Shown: positions 9,334-17,480 of the stretch, one piece after another
How the letters are laid out: each line of letters starts with the position of its first letter
Position numbering within the stretch: the first letter of the stretch is position 1
Source: Rheinheimera faecalis
Lineage (GTDB): Bacteria; Pseudomonadota; Gammaproteobacteria; Enterobacterales; Alteromonadaceae
Assembly (NCBI RefSeq): GCF_021290965.1
Contig: NZ_JAJOYT010000001.1
Span: 620,001 to 684,000, forward strand
Reading direction: 5' to 3'
DNA length: 64,000 bases
The notes under the pieces: model-generated
Seen by the model: the letters and a program-made list of their open reading frames with translations, nothing else
What the model was told of the DNA's origin: nothing
Database searches by the model: none
Translations under genes and position numbers: made by a program

Positions 9334-10614
9334 TTACAGACCACAACTGGCGCCATAAATCGACTGTGCCCATTGTGGGTTGTCGATAAAAGGATTTCGG
9401 TTTTGTTGCCATTCGTAAATGCGGTTATTACGACGGGTTTCAAAACTATCCACCGGATCTTGTATATGCCATTGCAACAATACGCACAATTTGCCCATTT
9501 CAGGCGCTGAACTGCCGGTAGGTGCAAAGTTACGTAAAATAAGGTTTGGCGTACTGGTTTCATCGCCCCCCTCGTAGCGCACATCCATATAAAACATCAT
9601 ACGGGCAACGTCGCCTTTGACGGCATTACGTGGCTCAAAGCTATCGCTGTCGGTTTTGTTTAAAGGGGATTCAGCCAAAGCTGTACCGCCTAGATCAAAG
9701 TCTTTATTGCCGCGACTGGAGTTAATAGACACATCGGCAGGTCGCAAATGATGGATATCGGTGTAAGCGTATTGGCTTTCACTGGGGAAACCATGGCTTT
9801 TGGCCCAGACATGCTCACGATTCCAGGCATCCAATGAATTGGTTTGGCCGGCGCGGAAGGTTTTAGCTTCAGAGCGGCCTGCATAAAGCAGAATCACGTT
9901 ATTGGTATTGTTTGGGTCTTCATCTGTATAGGAGAGCGCATCCCAGACCTGACTATAAGTTAAGCGTACGTGACCCCGTAAAATACTATTGAGCGCGGCT
10001 TTGAGTTCACTACCGGATTTCCCCACTGCGGCTGCGTAATAAGTGGGCAAGTTAACAACAGGTGGAGTGCCACCTCCTGTATCGCCACCGCCACTGCAGG
10101 TTGCAGTAAATACGCCGGTGCCCGGATTACCTGAATTGGCAGACACCACCCAATCTGAGACCAGATTATTGTCTGTGGTTTTGTTACGGCTAATGGATTT
10201 ATCAACAGCATTGATGGACCAGCCGGATAAACCATTTTCCCAGCCCACCGCGTCGACTTCTGTGCTGCCATTTCTTAATTTGACGTAATCGCCACTGTTA
10301 CCAAACGCCAGTGTTAAACCAGCTAGCTCCGGCGTTTTGCCATACAGGCTTTGCATGGCTGCACTGTTTTTTGCCACCAGAAAATAGCTGCGAGGAGCTA
10401 CAGTGCCAGACAAATTAAAGCTGCCGCCGTTATCCTGCAGGTTATAACCTTGCAGATTAATGGCTGTACAGCTGTTGTTATAAAGTTCGACAAACTCTTC
10501 AGTGTTGTCATTAGTTGGAGCGTCGTACAACACTTCAGTGATCAGCAGATTGGCAAAGCTGACACCGCTGTATAAGGCTGCAGCAAGCAGTGATAAGGTT
10601 GTGATCTGTTTCAT
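9334..10614 (-). CDS. Secreted endonuclease I with N-terminal lamin-tail domain
   Basis: Predicted extracellular DNA/RNA endonuclease of 426 aa. Order: signal peptide (1-21, ending SFA), lamin-tail domain (about 22-140, beginning NLLITEVLYDAPTNDNTEEF), Gly/Pro linker (174-188), then an endonuclease I domain with the catalytic signature WNREHVWAKSHG (264-275) and HHLRPADVSINSSRGN. Lamin-tail domains occur on secreted nucleases and surface proteins and are thought to help surface binding. Several Cys residues fit an oxidised location. Likely role: nucleic-acid scavenging outside the cell. A second endonuclease I without this domain lies at 40772-41731. Confidence 0.88.
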   Translation of the reverse strand: MKQITTLSLLAAALYSGVSFANLLITEVLYDAPTNDNTEEFVELYNNSCTAINLQGYNLQDNGGSFNLSGTVAPRSYFLVAKNSAAMQSLYGKTPELAGLTLAFGNSGDYVKLRNGSTEVDAVGWENGLSGWSINAVDKSISRNKTTDNNLVSDWVVSANSGNPGTGVFTATCSGGGDTGGGTPPVVNLPTYYAAAVGKSGSELKAALNSILRGHVRLTYSQVWDALSYTDEDPNNTNNVILLYAGRSEAKTFRAGQTNSLDAWNREHVWAKSHGFPSESQYAYTDIHHLRPADVSINSSRGNKDFDLGGTALAESPLNKTDSDSFEPRNAVKGDVARMMFYMDVRYEGGDETSTPNLILRNFAPTGSSAPEMGKLCVLLQWHIQDPVDSFETRRNNRIYEWQQNRNPFIDNPQWAQSIYGASCGL

Positions 10615-10769
10615 TATAAATCCTGTAAGTTCTTGTTATTGTTTGAGGATCTGCATCCTGCCCCCAGAATTGCTTTGCTTCTCCGTCAAAGCACCACAAG
10701 ATTAACTTAGATTTATGACAAATTGCTTAAATATAAAACATAATATTTACTTTATTTGTTCAATAAAAA

Positions 10770-11648
10770 TCAGGCCCACATCACCAACACAGCGGCTAAT
10801 ACAATCAAAGCCAGTCCTAACAAGTCCTGACGTTTGAGTTTTTCTTTGAGTACCAGCACAGAAATCAGTAGCGTAAACAACACTTCAACCTGACCCAGGG
10901 TTTTGACATAAGCCACAGCCTGCAAACTCATAGCAGTAAACCAGCCTAAGGAGCCAAGACAACTGGTGAAACTGGTAGCTAAGGTCAGCTGTGGCCTTTG
11001 CCATAACTTCACTAAGGTCGTTTTGTCGTTCAGCGCCAGATAAATCAACAAAACAACGGTTTGGGTGGTGATCACAAAAAACAGTACCCAGGCCGCTGCA
11101 GGTAAAAACGGCAAGTCCAGAGTCAGACTGGCCTCACGGACCCATAAAGACGTCAGCGCAAAAGCTAAACCACTGCCTAAGCCTAAGGCCAGAGTTTTGG
11201 CTGATAACGATTGAATACTGGTGGCTCCTGTTAACAAAAATACAGCGACACCACCAATAAAGACCCCAACCCAGCCTAAGGGGCTGATGTAAGTACCAAA
11301 AAACATCACCCCGACAATAGCAGCCAAAATAGCCTCGCTTTTGGCAAGACCCACCCCTATTGCATAATTTTTTAGCCGGAATAACACCACCATCAAAGCG
11401 GTCGCCAGAATTTGCATCGCAGATGCTGCCAGCACATAAAACACAAACCAGAAGCTAAACTGCGGAATGGCATAATCCTGCCACTGGTAAAGCCCGAGTA
11501 AATACAATAGCGCTAAAGGTCCGGCGTAAATAAAGCGGGCTAAAGTCACGCCCATCACAGGCACATCTTTACTCAGTTGTTTTTGTAACGCATTGCGCAT
11601 TGCCTGCATAAACGCAGCCAGCAAGGTAAAAGGGATCCATAAAGACAT
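10770..11648 (-). CDS. DMT-superfamily (EamA) transporter
   Basis: Polytopic membrane protein with about ten hydrophobic helices in two halves, the EamA pattern. The open frame extends to 11768, but those residues are polar and unlike the family. ATG codons at 11660 (MDVC) and 11648 (MSLWIPFTLLAAF) bring the first helix to the N-terminus; the latter has GGATG 7 nt upstream and is my choice. Near the C-terminus, LLISVLVLKEKLKRQDLLG is typical of EamA exporters. Substrate cannot be predicted; metabolite or amino-acid efflux is usual for the family. It stands alone between the endonuclease and a divergent catalase-like gene. Confidence 0.8.
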   Translation of the reverse strand: MSLWIPFTLLAAFMQAMRNALQKQLSKDVPVMGVTLARFIYAGPLALLYLLGLYQWQDYAIPQFSFWFVFYVLAASAMQILATALMVVLFRLKNYAIGVGLAKSEAILAAIVGVMFFGTYISPLGWVGVFIGGVAVFLLTGATSIQSLSAKTLALGLGSGLAFALTSLWVREASLTLDLPFLPAAAWVLFFVITTQTVVLLIYLALNDKTTLVKLWQRPQLTLATSFTSCLGSLGWFTAMSLQAVAYVKTLGQVEVLFTLLISVLVLKEKLKRQDLLGLALIVLAAVLVMWA

Positions 11649-11917
11649 ACAGACATCCATCAAAATCAGGAACCTGCATAATGCAGCGGCTTGTAAAACG
11701 GCGCAATCAGAAAATGGCAAGGCTGAAAAATTCTGACCATACTGAAACCGAAATTCATAGTGGTTCAACAGTCGTTGTGTTTTGACACAGCGGCAGTGCT
11801 GTTTGAATGAGTTTCCTCAACCACTCATTATCAGCAGCAGAGCCCACAGCCAGGCCTTACTAATGCTTGCAGAGAGCAAAGACCGTGGCAGGTTCGTTTT
11901 ACATAAAGGGTAAGGTC

Positions 11918-12901
11918 ATGACTAAAGGTTTAATAACGGGAACTCTAAGCCTGATTGCTTTTAGCTGTATGCAAGTACAAGCTCAAGACAACGGCAATGT
12001 CGCAGTAAAATTGGTCGATACACTGACAGAACTGGCTCAGGGCCCACATAAGGGCTTTCGCTCCAATCATGCCAAAGGGGCAATTGTCTCAGGTAGTTTT
12101 ACCCCTTCAGCAGAAGCAAAAAATTACAGTACAGCCCCTCATTTTAGTCAGACTGTGCCTGTGACAGTGCGCTTTTCCAACGGCACCGGAGTGCCTAATT
12201 TGCCGGATGCCGATCCTCATGCCAGACCTAATGGTATGGCTATACGCTTTACCTTACCGGATCAAAGCTCAACCGATATTGTCAGTATCTCCTACAACGG
12301 CTTTCCTGTTGCAACGCCTGAAGAATTTCTGGAGCTGTTAACCGCCATTAAAACCAACGCCACAGACACCAATAAGCCCACTAAACTGGAGCAATTTTTA
12401 CAAAGCCACCCAGCGGCTATGACTTTTGTGCAAACACCAAAACCTATGCCTGCCAGTTTTGCCAATCAGTCGTTTTTTGGTGTAAACAGCTTTATTTTTG
12501 AAAATGACAAAGGCGTACAACAGCATTTTCGTTATCGTATAGTGCCAAAAGTCGGCGCCAACTTTTTGACCGATGAGGCTGCAAAAAAAATGGCACCGGA
12601 TTTCCTGATGGAAGAGATCAAACAAAGGGTAGTAAAAACGCCGGTAGAATATAGCCTACAGGCCCAATTACCTAATGATGGCGATCCACTGCTGGATGGC
12701 AGCAAAACCTGGCCTGATGACAGACGGCTGATTGAACTTGGCACCATAAAACTGGATGCTTTGCCTGCAGACACTGCTGCATGGGATAAACAAATGTTTA
12801 ATCCGTTGTTGTTACCCAAAGGCATCACTGCAACAGCAGATCCTGTACTGCAAACCCGCCCCGTAGCCTATTCGGTCAGTTTTGGCCGCAGGCTGCAATA
12901 A
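11918..12901 (+). CDS. Periplasmic catalase-family (SrpA-like) haem peroxidase
   Basis: Short catalase-fold protein of 327 aa. The frame opens at 11867, but the ATG at 11918 follows AAAGGGTAAGG and begins a clean signal peptide (ending QVQAQ), so the product is periplasmic. The distal haem His is in GFRSNHAKG (His51), followed by the catalase motif VRFSNGTG and the distal-side phrase PHARPNGMAIRF. The proximal tyrosine is Tyr318 in RPVAYSVSFGRR at the C-terminus. The family (SrpA-like) is shorter than true catalases and is thought to use peroxide with an organic reductant. Convergent with the LysR gene across a shared terminator. Confidence 0.85.
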   Translation: MTKGLITGTLSLIAFSCMQVQAQDNGNVAVKLVDTLTELAQGPHKGFRSNHAKGAIVSGSFTPSAEAKNYSTAPHFSQTVPVTVRFSNGTGVPNLPDADPHARPNGMAIRFTLPDQSSTDIVSISYNGFPVATPEEFLELLTAIKTNATDTNKPTKLEQFLQSHPAAMTFVQTPKPMPASFANQSFFGVNSFIFENDKGVQQHFRYRIVPKVGANFLTDEAAKKMAPDFLMEEIKQRVVKTPVEYSLQAQLPNDGDPLLDGSKTWPDDRRLIELGTIKLDALPADTAAWDKQMFNPLLLPKGITATADPVLQTRPVAYSVSFGRRLQ

Positions 12902-12920
12902 GTTATCCAGTGAGTCATCA

Positions 12921-12957
12921 AATCAGGCCAGATGCTTCCGCGCTCTCTGGCCTGATT
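12921..12957. terminator. Bidirectional terminator between the catalase-like gene and LysR
   Basis: A 12-bp perfect stem (AATCAGGCCAGA / TCTGGCCTGATT) with a 13-nt loop lies between two convergent genes and touches the LysR stop codon. It can serve both directions. Confidence 0.75.
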
Positions 12958-13931
12958 TATTCAGTTGGCAAATAGAAATGTGACGGCAATTGTTGTATAT
13001 CTTCCACCACCCAGCGCTCTTCAATACAGTCGGTCAGATGCTCTGCGATAAACTGTATAAGCCGCCTTGCTGAAGCACTTAATCTTTTGTCTTTGCGTGC
13101 CACCAGATACCAATGGCTATTCAGCGGAAAACCTTTCACTTTTAGTACGCTAAATTGCTCAGTGCTTTGACCTAAGGTGTAGGTTGATAACACCGCCAGC
13201 CCCAAACCACTGGCGACACTTAAACGTATGGCTTCGTTGCTTTCAATTTGCATTGTCTTTGAAAGATCAACCCCCTGACTGCTCAACCAGGATTCAAACT
13301 GCATACGGGTGGCAGAACCTGGTTCACGCATTAAAAAGCGCTCGTTTTTTAACTCTGAAAAATCTAGCTCACCGCCTTCTGCACAATAACGGGATGCCCA
13401 ATGATCAGCAGGAGCTATCAGTTGCAGCGGGTTTTTAATAATACGGCAAGCCTGCACCAGCTCGCCGCTGGGCGGTTGACTGAACAGATACAAATCATCA
13501 TCCTGATGACCAAAGCGGTTCAGAATATGAGCCCTGTTGCCTACATTTAATGTCACGGCAATTTTCGGATTGGCTTTGTCAAAAGCCCCCAAAATAGTCG
13601 GCATCACATATTTGGCTGTAGTGACTATACCTAAACTTAAAGTGCCGCTGCGCCCGCCTTTAGCCTCTTCCAATAACGAAGAGAAATCATCAAAACGACT
13701 CAGCACATCGGAAGCCGCCTGAAATAACGCATCACCAATGTAAGTGGTATGCACCTTACCTTCGCGGTATTCCAGCAAGGGCTGCCCTACTTCATCAGCC
13801 AGCTTTTTAAGCTGTAAGGACACGGTCGGCTGAGTTAAATGCAATAGCCGTGCAGCGGCAGATACAGACGCCAGTCGCACCACTTGCACATAAACCTGCA
13901 ATAACCTGAAACTTAAATGCCGCACATCCAC
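12957..13931 (-). CDS. LysR-type transcriptional regulator (CbbR-like)
   Basis: LysR-type regulator with an N-terminal winged helix-turn-helix (LASVSAAARLLHLTQPTVSL) and a C-terminal periplasmic-binding-like effector domain. The frame opens with TTG at 13943; the GTG at 13931 has GGAG with a 6-nt spacer and is the better start (324 aa). It is divergent from the SbtA-type bicarbonate permease gene, the usual arrangement for a LysR protein and its target. Domain similarity to CbbR-type regulators fits control of inorganic-carbon uptake. The effector is unknown. Confidence 0.85.
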   Translation of the reverse strand: MDVRHLSFRLLQVYVQVVRLASVSAAARLLHLTQPTVSLQLKKLADEVGQPLLEYREGKVHTTYIGDALFQAASDVLSRFDDFSSLLEEAKGGRSGTLSLGIVTTAKYVMPTILGAFDKANPKIAVTLNVGNRAHILNRFGHQDDDLYLFSQPPSGELVQACRIIKNPLQLIAPADHWASRYCAEGGELDFSELKNERFLMREPGSATRMQFESWLSSQGVDLSKTMQIESNEAIRLSVASGLGLAVLSTYTLGQSTEQFSVLKVKGFPLNSHWYLVARKDKRLSASARRLIQFIAEHLTDCIEERWVVEDIQQLPSHFYLPTE

Positions 13932-14073
13932 AGAACACTCCAAAGCCAGTTGTTGCGAGAGCCATTAGCCACCCCATAGATAATCTTCAATATTAAAGTG
14001 GCAAACAATTAATTATCCAATATACCCAAAGGCAGGCACAATCGCCAGCCAATAACAGCTACGGAGTTGAGTC
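13932..14073. promoter_or_regulatory. Divergent LysR / sbtA control region
   Basis: The 142 bp between the two divergent starts must hold both promoters. A dyad GATAAT (13979-13984) / ATTATC (14012-14017), with the AT-rich stretch TTCAATATTAAAG between, is a plausible LysR-family binding region. The permease ATG is preceded by CGGAG. No experimental motif is known to me for this regulator. Confidence 0.4.
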
Positions 14074-15009
14074 ATGCCTGATATTGTGATCGCGTTTTTT
14101 GCCTTTGGCCTTATCGCGGGTTTGTTAAAGTCAGATTTAAAAGTCCCTCAGTCTATTTATGAAACCTTATCTATCCTGCTGATGCTGGTGCTTGGCTTAA
14201 AAGGCGGTATGGCGCTACATGGTCAGGCTCATAGCGGTATGGTACCGGATCTCTTAGCCGTAGCAGCTTTAGGTTTGATTATTCCACTGTTGTCTTACCC
14301 GGTTTTACGTTATCTGGTCAAACTGACTAACTCAGATTCGGTCAGTATCGCCGCCCACTATGGTTCAGTCAGCGCCGGTACCTTTGCTGTGGTTGTCGCA
14401 TTGGCTGAAAAATCTGGCTTGCCTCTATTACCTGAAACTACCCTTTATCTGGTGATGCTGGAACTACCCGCCATCGTCATTATGTTGGGTATTTATGGAG
14501 CAACTAAAGGTCAGGGTAATCAAGCCCATATTTGGCGTGAAGCCTTAACCAGCCGCGGTGTGTTACTGCTTGGTGGTGGTGTATTGATTGGTTATCTGTA
14601 TGGTCCAGAAGGTTTAGAGCCTATAGCACCTGCCCTTATTGGAGGCTTTAAAACCATGCTGGCGCTGTTTTTATTGGAAATGGGACTGTGTACCGCCAAA
14701 GTCTGTAATCCTTTACCACTGCAACATTGGCGTTTGATGCTATTTGCAGCCTTAGCCCCATTTGCTTTAGGTGCTTTAGGTTTGGCTTTTGGCTTACTGC
14801 TGGATTTACCCCAAGGCTCTTTATTGGTGCTGACCACTTTAGCCGCCAGCGCCTCTTATATAGCAGCGCCTGCCGCGGTGCGTGCCAGTATCCCGGACGC
14901 CAATATAGGCCTGGCGATGCTCGCATCTTTGGGCATCACCTTCCCGGTGAACGTGCTGCTGGCCATCCCTGTGTATCAGCATTGGGTGGAGCTTGCGGTC
15001 GGGAATTAA
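14074..15009 (+). CDS. Sodium-dependent bicarbonate transporter family permease (SbtA-like)
   Basis: Integral membrane protein of 311 aa with about ten hydrophobic segments arranged as two inverted halves, and the family-typical phrases YETLSILLMLVLGLKGG (about 29-45) and AHYGSVSAGTFAVVVALA. This matches the SbtA family, Na+/HCO3- symporters first known from cyanobacteria and also found in heterotrophs. No SbtB-like PII partner follows. Next to a divergent CbbR-like LysR gene, which supports a role in inorganic-carbon supply for carboxylases, but no carbon-fixation gene is in the window. Confidence 0.85.
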   Translation: MPDIVIAFFAFGLIAGLLKSDLKVPQSIYETLSILLMLVLGLKGGMALHGQAHSGMVPDLLAVAALGLIIPLLSYPVLRYLVKLTNSDSVSIAAHYGSVSAGTFAVVVALAEKSGLPLLPETTLYLVMLELPAIVIMLGIYGATKGQGNQAHIWREALTSRGVLLLGGGVLIGYLYGPEGLEPIAPALIGGFKTMLALFLLEMGLCTAKVCNPLPLQHWRLMLFAALAPFALGALGLAFGLLLDLPQGSLLVLTTLAASASYIAAPAAVRASIPDANIGLAMLASLGITFPVNVLLAIPVYQHWVELAVGN

Positions 15010-15099
15010 TCTAAGGTTCTGAAAAGCGAACAAAAAAAACGCAGTCAAACCTTGGGGCATTGCATTTATGAGTTAAAGCAGTAGTATAAGGCCCAACGT

Positions 15100-15176
<77 letters not shown>

Positions 15177-15183
15177 TTAAATT

Positions 15184-15209
15184 AACCTGCTTTTACAGCA
15201 GGTTTTTTT
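15184..15209 (+). terminator. Terminator of tRNA-Pro
   Basis: A 7-bp stem (AACCTGC / GCAGGTT) with loop TTTTACA is followed by seven T residues, 8 bp after the tRNA 3' end. Confidence 0.9.
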
Positions 15210-15342
15210 ATGCCTGAAATTCACTTTTACTCAAAACTGTCTTTCCTTACAAGTTTCACTCTGTTGTAAAAATTATTGGCTTTTTTATAAACAGTTCGTG
15301 TACAGTTGTTTTCTGATTTAGTGACAACAATAAGGAACAGTT

Positions 15343-15639
15343 ATGCAAATCAATTTAAACACCCCAAGTACAGCAGCTACATCAACAGCACAGACTGTTG
15401 CTCCTGCAGCCCAGGCTAAAACAACTACTACCACAGCCCCTTCTACTGCAGATACTGTGACCCTATCTGCTGAAGCAAAGGCTAAGTTTGCGGCTGATTT
15501 AGAAACTCTAGGCAGTGGTTCTGGTAATGAACCCCCAATTACCAAAAGTTTGAGTCGCGATACACCTCTGATGCAAACTTTAGGTAGCGGTTCGGGCAAT
15601 GAACCACCGATGGACGATGAGGACGACAAGGAAAAGTAA
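15343..15639 (+). CDS. Small low-complexity acidic protein with repeated GSGSGNEPP
   Basis: 98-aa protein with no signal peptide. N-terminal half is Thr/Ala-rich (1-36); the middle has DTVTLSAEAKAKFAADLE, a helix-forming motif seen at the ends of some flagellar and small regulatory proteins. The sequence TLGSGSGNEPP occurs twice (about 55-65 and 79-89), and the tail is acidic (MDDEDDKEK). The ATG at 15343 follows AAGGAACAG. It is the first of three tightly packed genes, with a GTG start 2 bp after its stop. I do not recognise a family with a known function; composition suggests a flexible or processed peptide rather than an enzyme. Confidence 0.7.
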   Translation: MQINLNTPSTAATSTAQTVAPAAQAKTTTTTAPSTADTVTLSAEAKAKFAADLETLGSGSGNEPPITKSLSRDTPLMQTLGSGSGNEPPMDDEDDKEK

Positions 15640-15641
15640 CA

Positions 15642-16133
15642 GTGGGAGAATTTGCTTACACTGTTGACAGGCTATTTTGGTTAATCTGTGTGTTATTGCT
15701 TGTTGTGTCTGTAATTTACAAGCTTGATGTATCATCCAGAATTGCGCTTACCGTCTGGGTAGTTGGTAATTTGTTGATGGATCAACTCCAGCCTTACATT
15801 ATGGAGTTAGCGACAGTTAATAAAATAGCAGGCGTATCCTTCTGGTATGTGATCTGGGCAGCGATAGAAATTCTGTGTTTATGGTGCATTTACAAAATTC
15901 ATGCGGCCCACAACTTAGAAGCAAGCAAACTAGCTCGTTATATCATGGTCTGTTTTTTGAGCCTCTGTGCCCTGCAGTTCATGCGTTATGCCGACAGAGT
16001 TGTTCTTGACACAAATATGCTCTCAGAAGTTTATAAATATGTAGTTGTTTCTATTAACATTTCCGTAGTGCCATTCGCTATATTCTGGTTTGTTAAGGAC
16101 ATACAAACGCTCAGAAAAGGAGTTGCTTTATGA
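15642..16133 (+). CDS. Four-helix integral membrane protein of unknown function
   Basis: 163 aa, GTG start with AAGGA 9 nt upstream, inside the end of the previous gene. Four hydrophobic segments are visible (about 10-30, 32-52, 63-83, 95-115), with a possible fifth near 132-150. Very hydrophobic, without recognisable motifs. It overlaps the next gene by 4 bp (ATGA), so the three genes are a translationally coupled operon. Might anchor or handle the small protein encoded before it; this is only inference from arrangement. Confidence 0.7.
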   Translation: MGEFAYTVDRLFWLICVLLLVVSVIYKLDVSSRIALTVWVVGNLLMDQLQPYIMELATVNKIAGVSFWYVIWAAIEILCLWCIYKIHAAHNLEASKLARYIMVCFLSLCALQFMRYADRVVLDTNMLSEVYKYVVVSINISVVPFAIFWFVKDIQTLRKGVAL

Positions 16134-16456
16134 TTGAATTTTTATCACTGCTTGTGCTGGCTGTGCTGCTGTTGAGTGGTCTGTTTTGGTATAAAAAGAC
16201 CTGTCGCCATTTAACAGTCAAGGAAATAGAACAACGGGTTTCACAGCAAATGGAACAAAGAGCGCACAAACTTTGTATGCAGGCCTTTGATGTGCAAAGA
16301 ACCAGCGAAGCTGAAGAACGCAGTAAACTAGACGAACAATTTCAGGACGATTTGCATCTGTATGTAGAAGATTTTCAGGCAGAAGTGGCTGAAAGTTTGC
16401 AGCAAAATAAGGTGCAGGATATTCAGAGTTATGGCTTTATCAGGCTGACTAAATAG
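16130..16456 (+). CDS. Single-pass membrane protein with coiled coil
   Basis: 108 aa. N-terminal transmembrane helix (about 3-22, FLSLLVLAVLLLSGLFW) followed by a charged, heptad-like helical region (30-95) rich in Glu, Gln, Arg and Lys, facing the cytoplasm if the N-terminus is outside. Overlaps the preceding membrane-protein gene by ATGA and ends the three-gene operon. No known family recognised. The pattern (membrane anchor plus coiled coil) fits a scaffold or partner subunit for the four-helix protein. Confidence 0.7.
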   Translation: MIEFLSLLVLAVLLLSGLFWYKKTCRHLTVKEIEQRVSQQMEQRAHKLCMQAFDVQRTSEAEERSKLDEQFQDDLHLYVEDFQAEVAESLQQNKVQDIQSYGFIRLTK

Positions 16457-16479
16457 CGGCCTTTTAGCGGCCGCCCCAT

Positions 16480-17109
16480 TCAGTTAGCCCATTGCTTTTC
16501 AAACTGATAAAACGCAGGTTTGGCCAGGCTTAAGTTTGGCTGATGCTGCTTTTTTAGGTAATGCTGGATCTCCTGTTGAACCTGATGCACAACCTCTATT
16601 AGCTCAGTCAGAGCAAACTCTTCGGTGTGGAACACGAAGGTTTTACTGGCGGGTTCAAGCCAGCAAAACATAGCTTCGTTATCCATCCAGGTGATGACCT
16701 GATTAAAACTGGTTAAGTGGTGAGCGTTGTAACGGCGCATGGCGCTGTTGTCCCGTACTGAATGATCCAACTCATCCGCATGGCGCCACAAGGCTTCATT
16801 GCGTAGCGGATGATTGAGATCTGGCAGGTTGATTTCACTGCGCAGCGCCATAGCTCTGTGGCAGATGTCCAGCCCCTGCTCTCCACAGCATTTGGCAGGC
16901 CAGAATATCCGGGATAATTGATGGGTATGGATCAGAATTAAATGCACGGCGTCGTACATATCTTCGCAAGCGCGGCGCTGACAATCCCAGTCTTCAGACC
17001 AGTCTTGTAATTGTTTAATGGCTCTGTCCAGTTCTTGTCCGGCTTCAATGATTAACTCAGATTGCAGTTCAGCTTGTTTTATATGTAGCAGTATTTCTTT
17101 GGCATCCAT
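16480..17109 (-). CDS. Conserved-looking hypothetical cytosolic protein
   Basis: The frame extends to 17238, but the ATG at 17109 (MDAKEILLHIKQAEL) has AGGAG with a 7-nt spacer and gives 209 aa. Soluble, largely helical, with several Cys, His and Trp residues (for example FWPAKCCGEQGLDICHRAMA), no signal peptide and no transmembrane segment. The Cys/His cluster could bind metal. It is convergent with the three-gene operon and stands alone. No family recognised; I assign no function. Confidence 0.65.
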   Translation of the reverse strand: MDAKEILLHIKQAELQSELIIEAGQELDRAIKQLQDWSEDWDCQRRACEDMYDAVHLILIHTHQLSRIFWPAKCCGEQGLDICHRAMALRSEINLPDLNHPLRNEALWRHADELDHSVRDNSAMRRYNAHHLTSFNQVITWMDNEAMFCWLEPASKTFVFHTEEFALTELIEVVHQVQQEIQHYLKKQHQPNLSLAKPAFYQFEKQWAN

Positions 17110-17480
17110 TTCAACACTCCTGTAAGACGAGACAACACCCTTAATCGGGTACTCAGTATCTTGAGTGTAGAAAGCATCAGAGGCTTTGCAAGCTAGCCAA
17201 ACTCGCGCTAAGTTATAGATTTTTCGATAATTACCCATTTTGGGTTTTCACCAAAATCTAAGCTGCTGAGTTATCGTGATATCAACTCTTTTGGTTTTTT
17301 CATATTTTTTTGTATTTATTTTCAACAATCTGCCCTTTAATTGGGTAATTCTGCTGATATCGCCCCCGTGCAGATCAAATAAAGTGACCGCTGTAAAACA
17401 GCCGTTCATCAAATAGTTACATCTGTTTTTTAAACTTTGACGTACAATAACCGCCTTTTTCGTCGCCTCTGAGGAATTTT
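17110..17480. other. 371-bp gene-free region upstream of the ABC transporter
   Basis: AT-rich spacer between divergent genes. It holds a TACAAT hexamer at about 17443-17448 that could be the -10 of the ABC transporter gene (no good -35 seen), and a T-rich tract near 17290-17330. The GAGGA ribosome binding site lies at 17471-17475. I see no RNA gene or repeat here. Confidence 0.4.
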
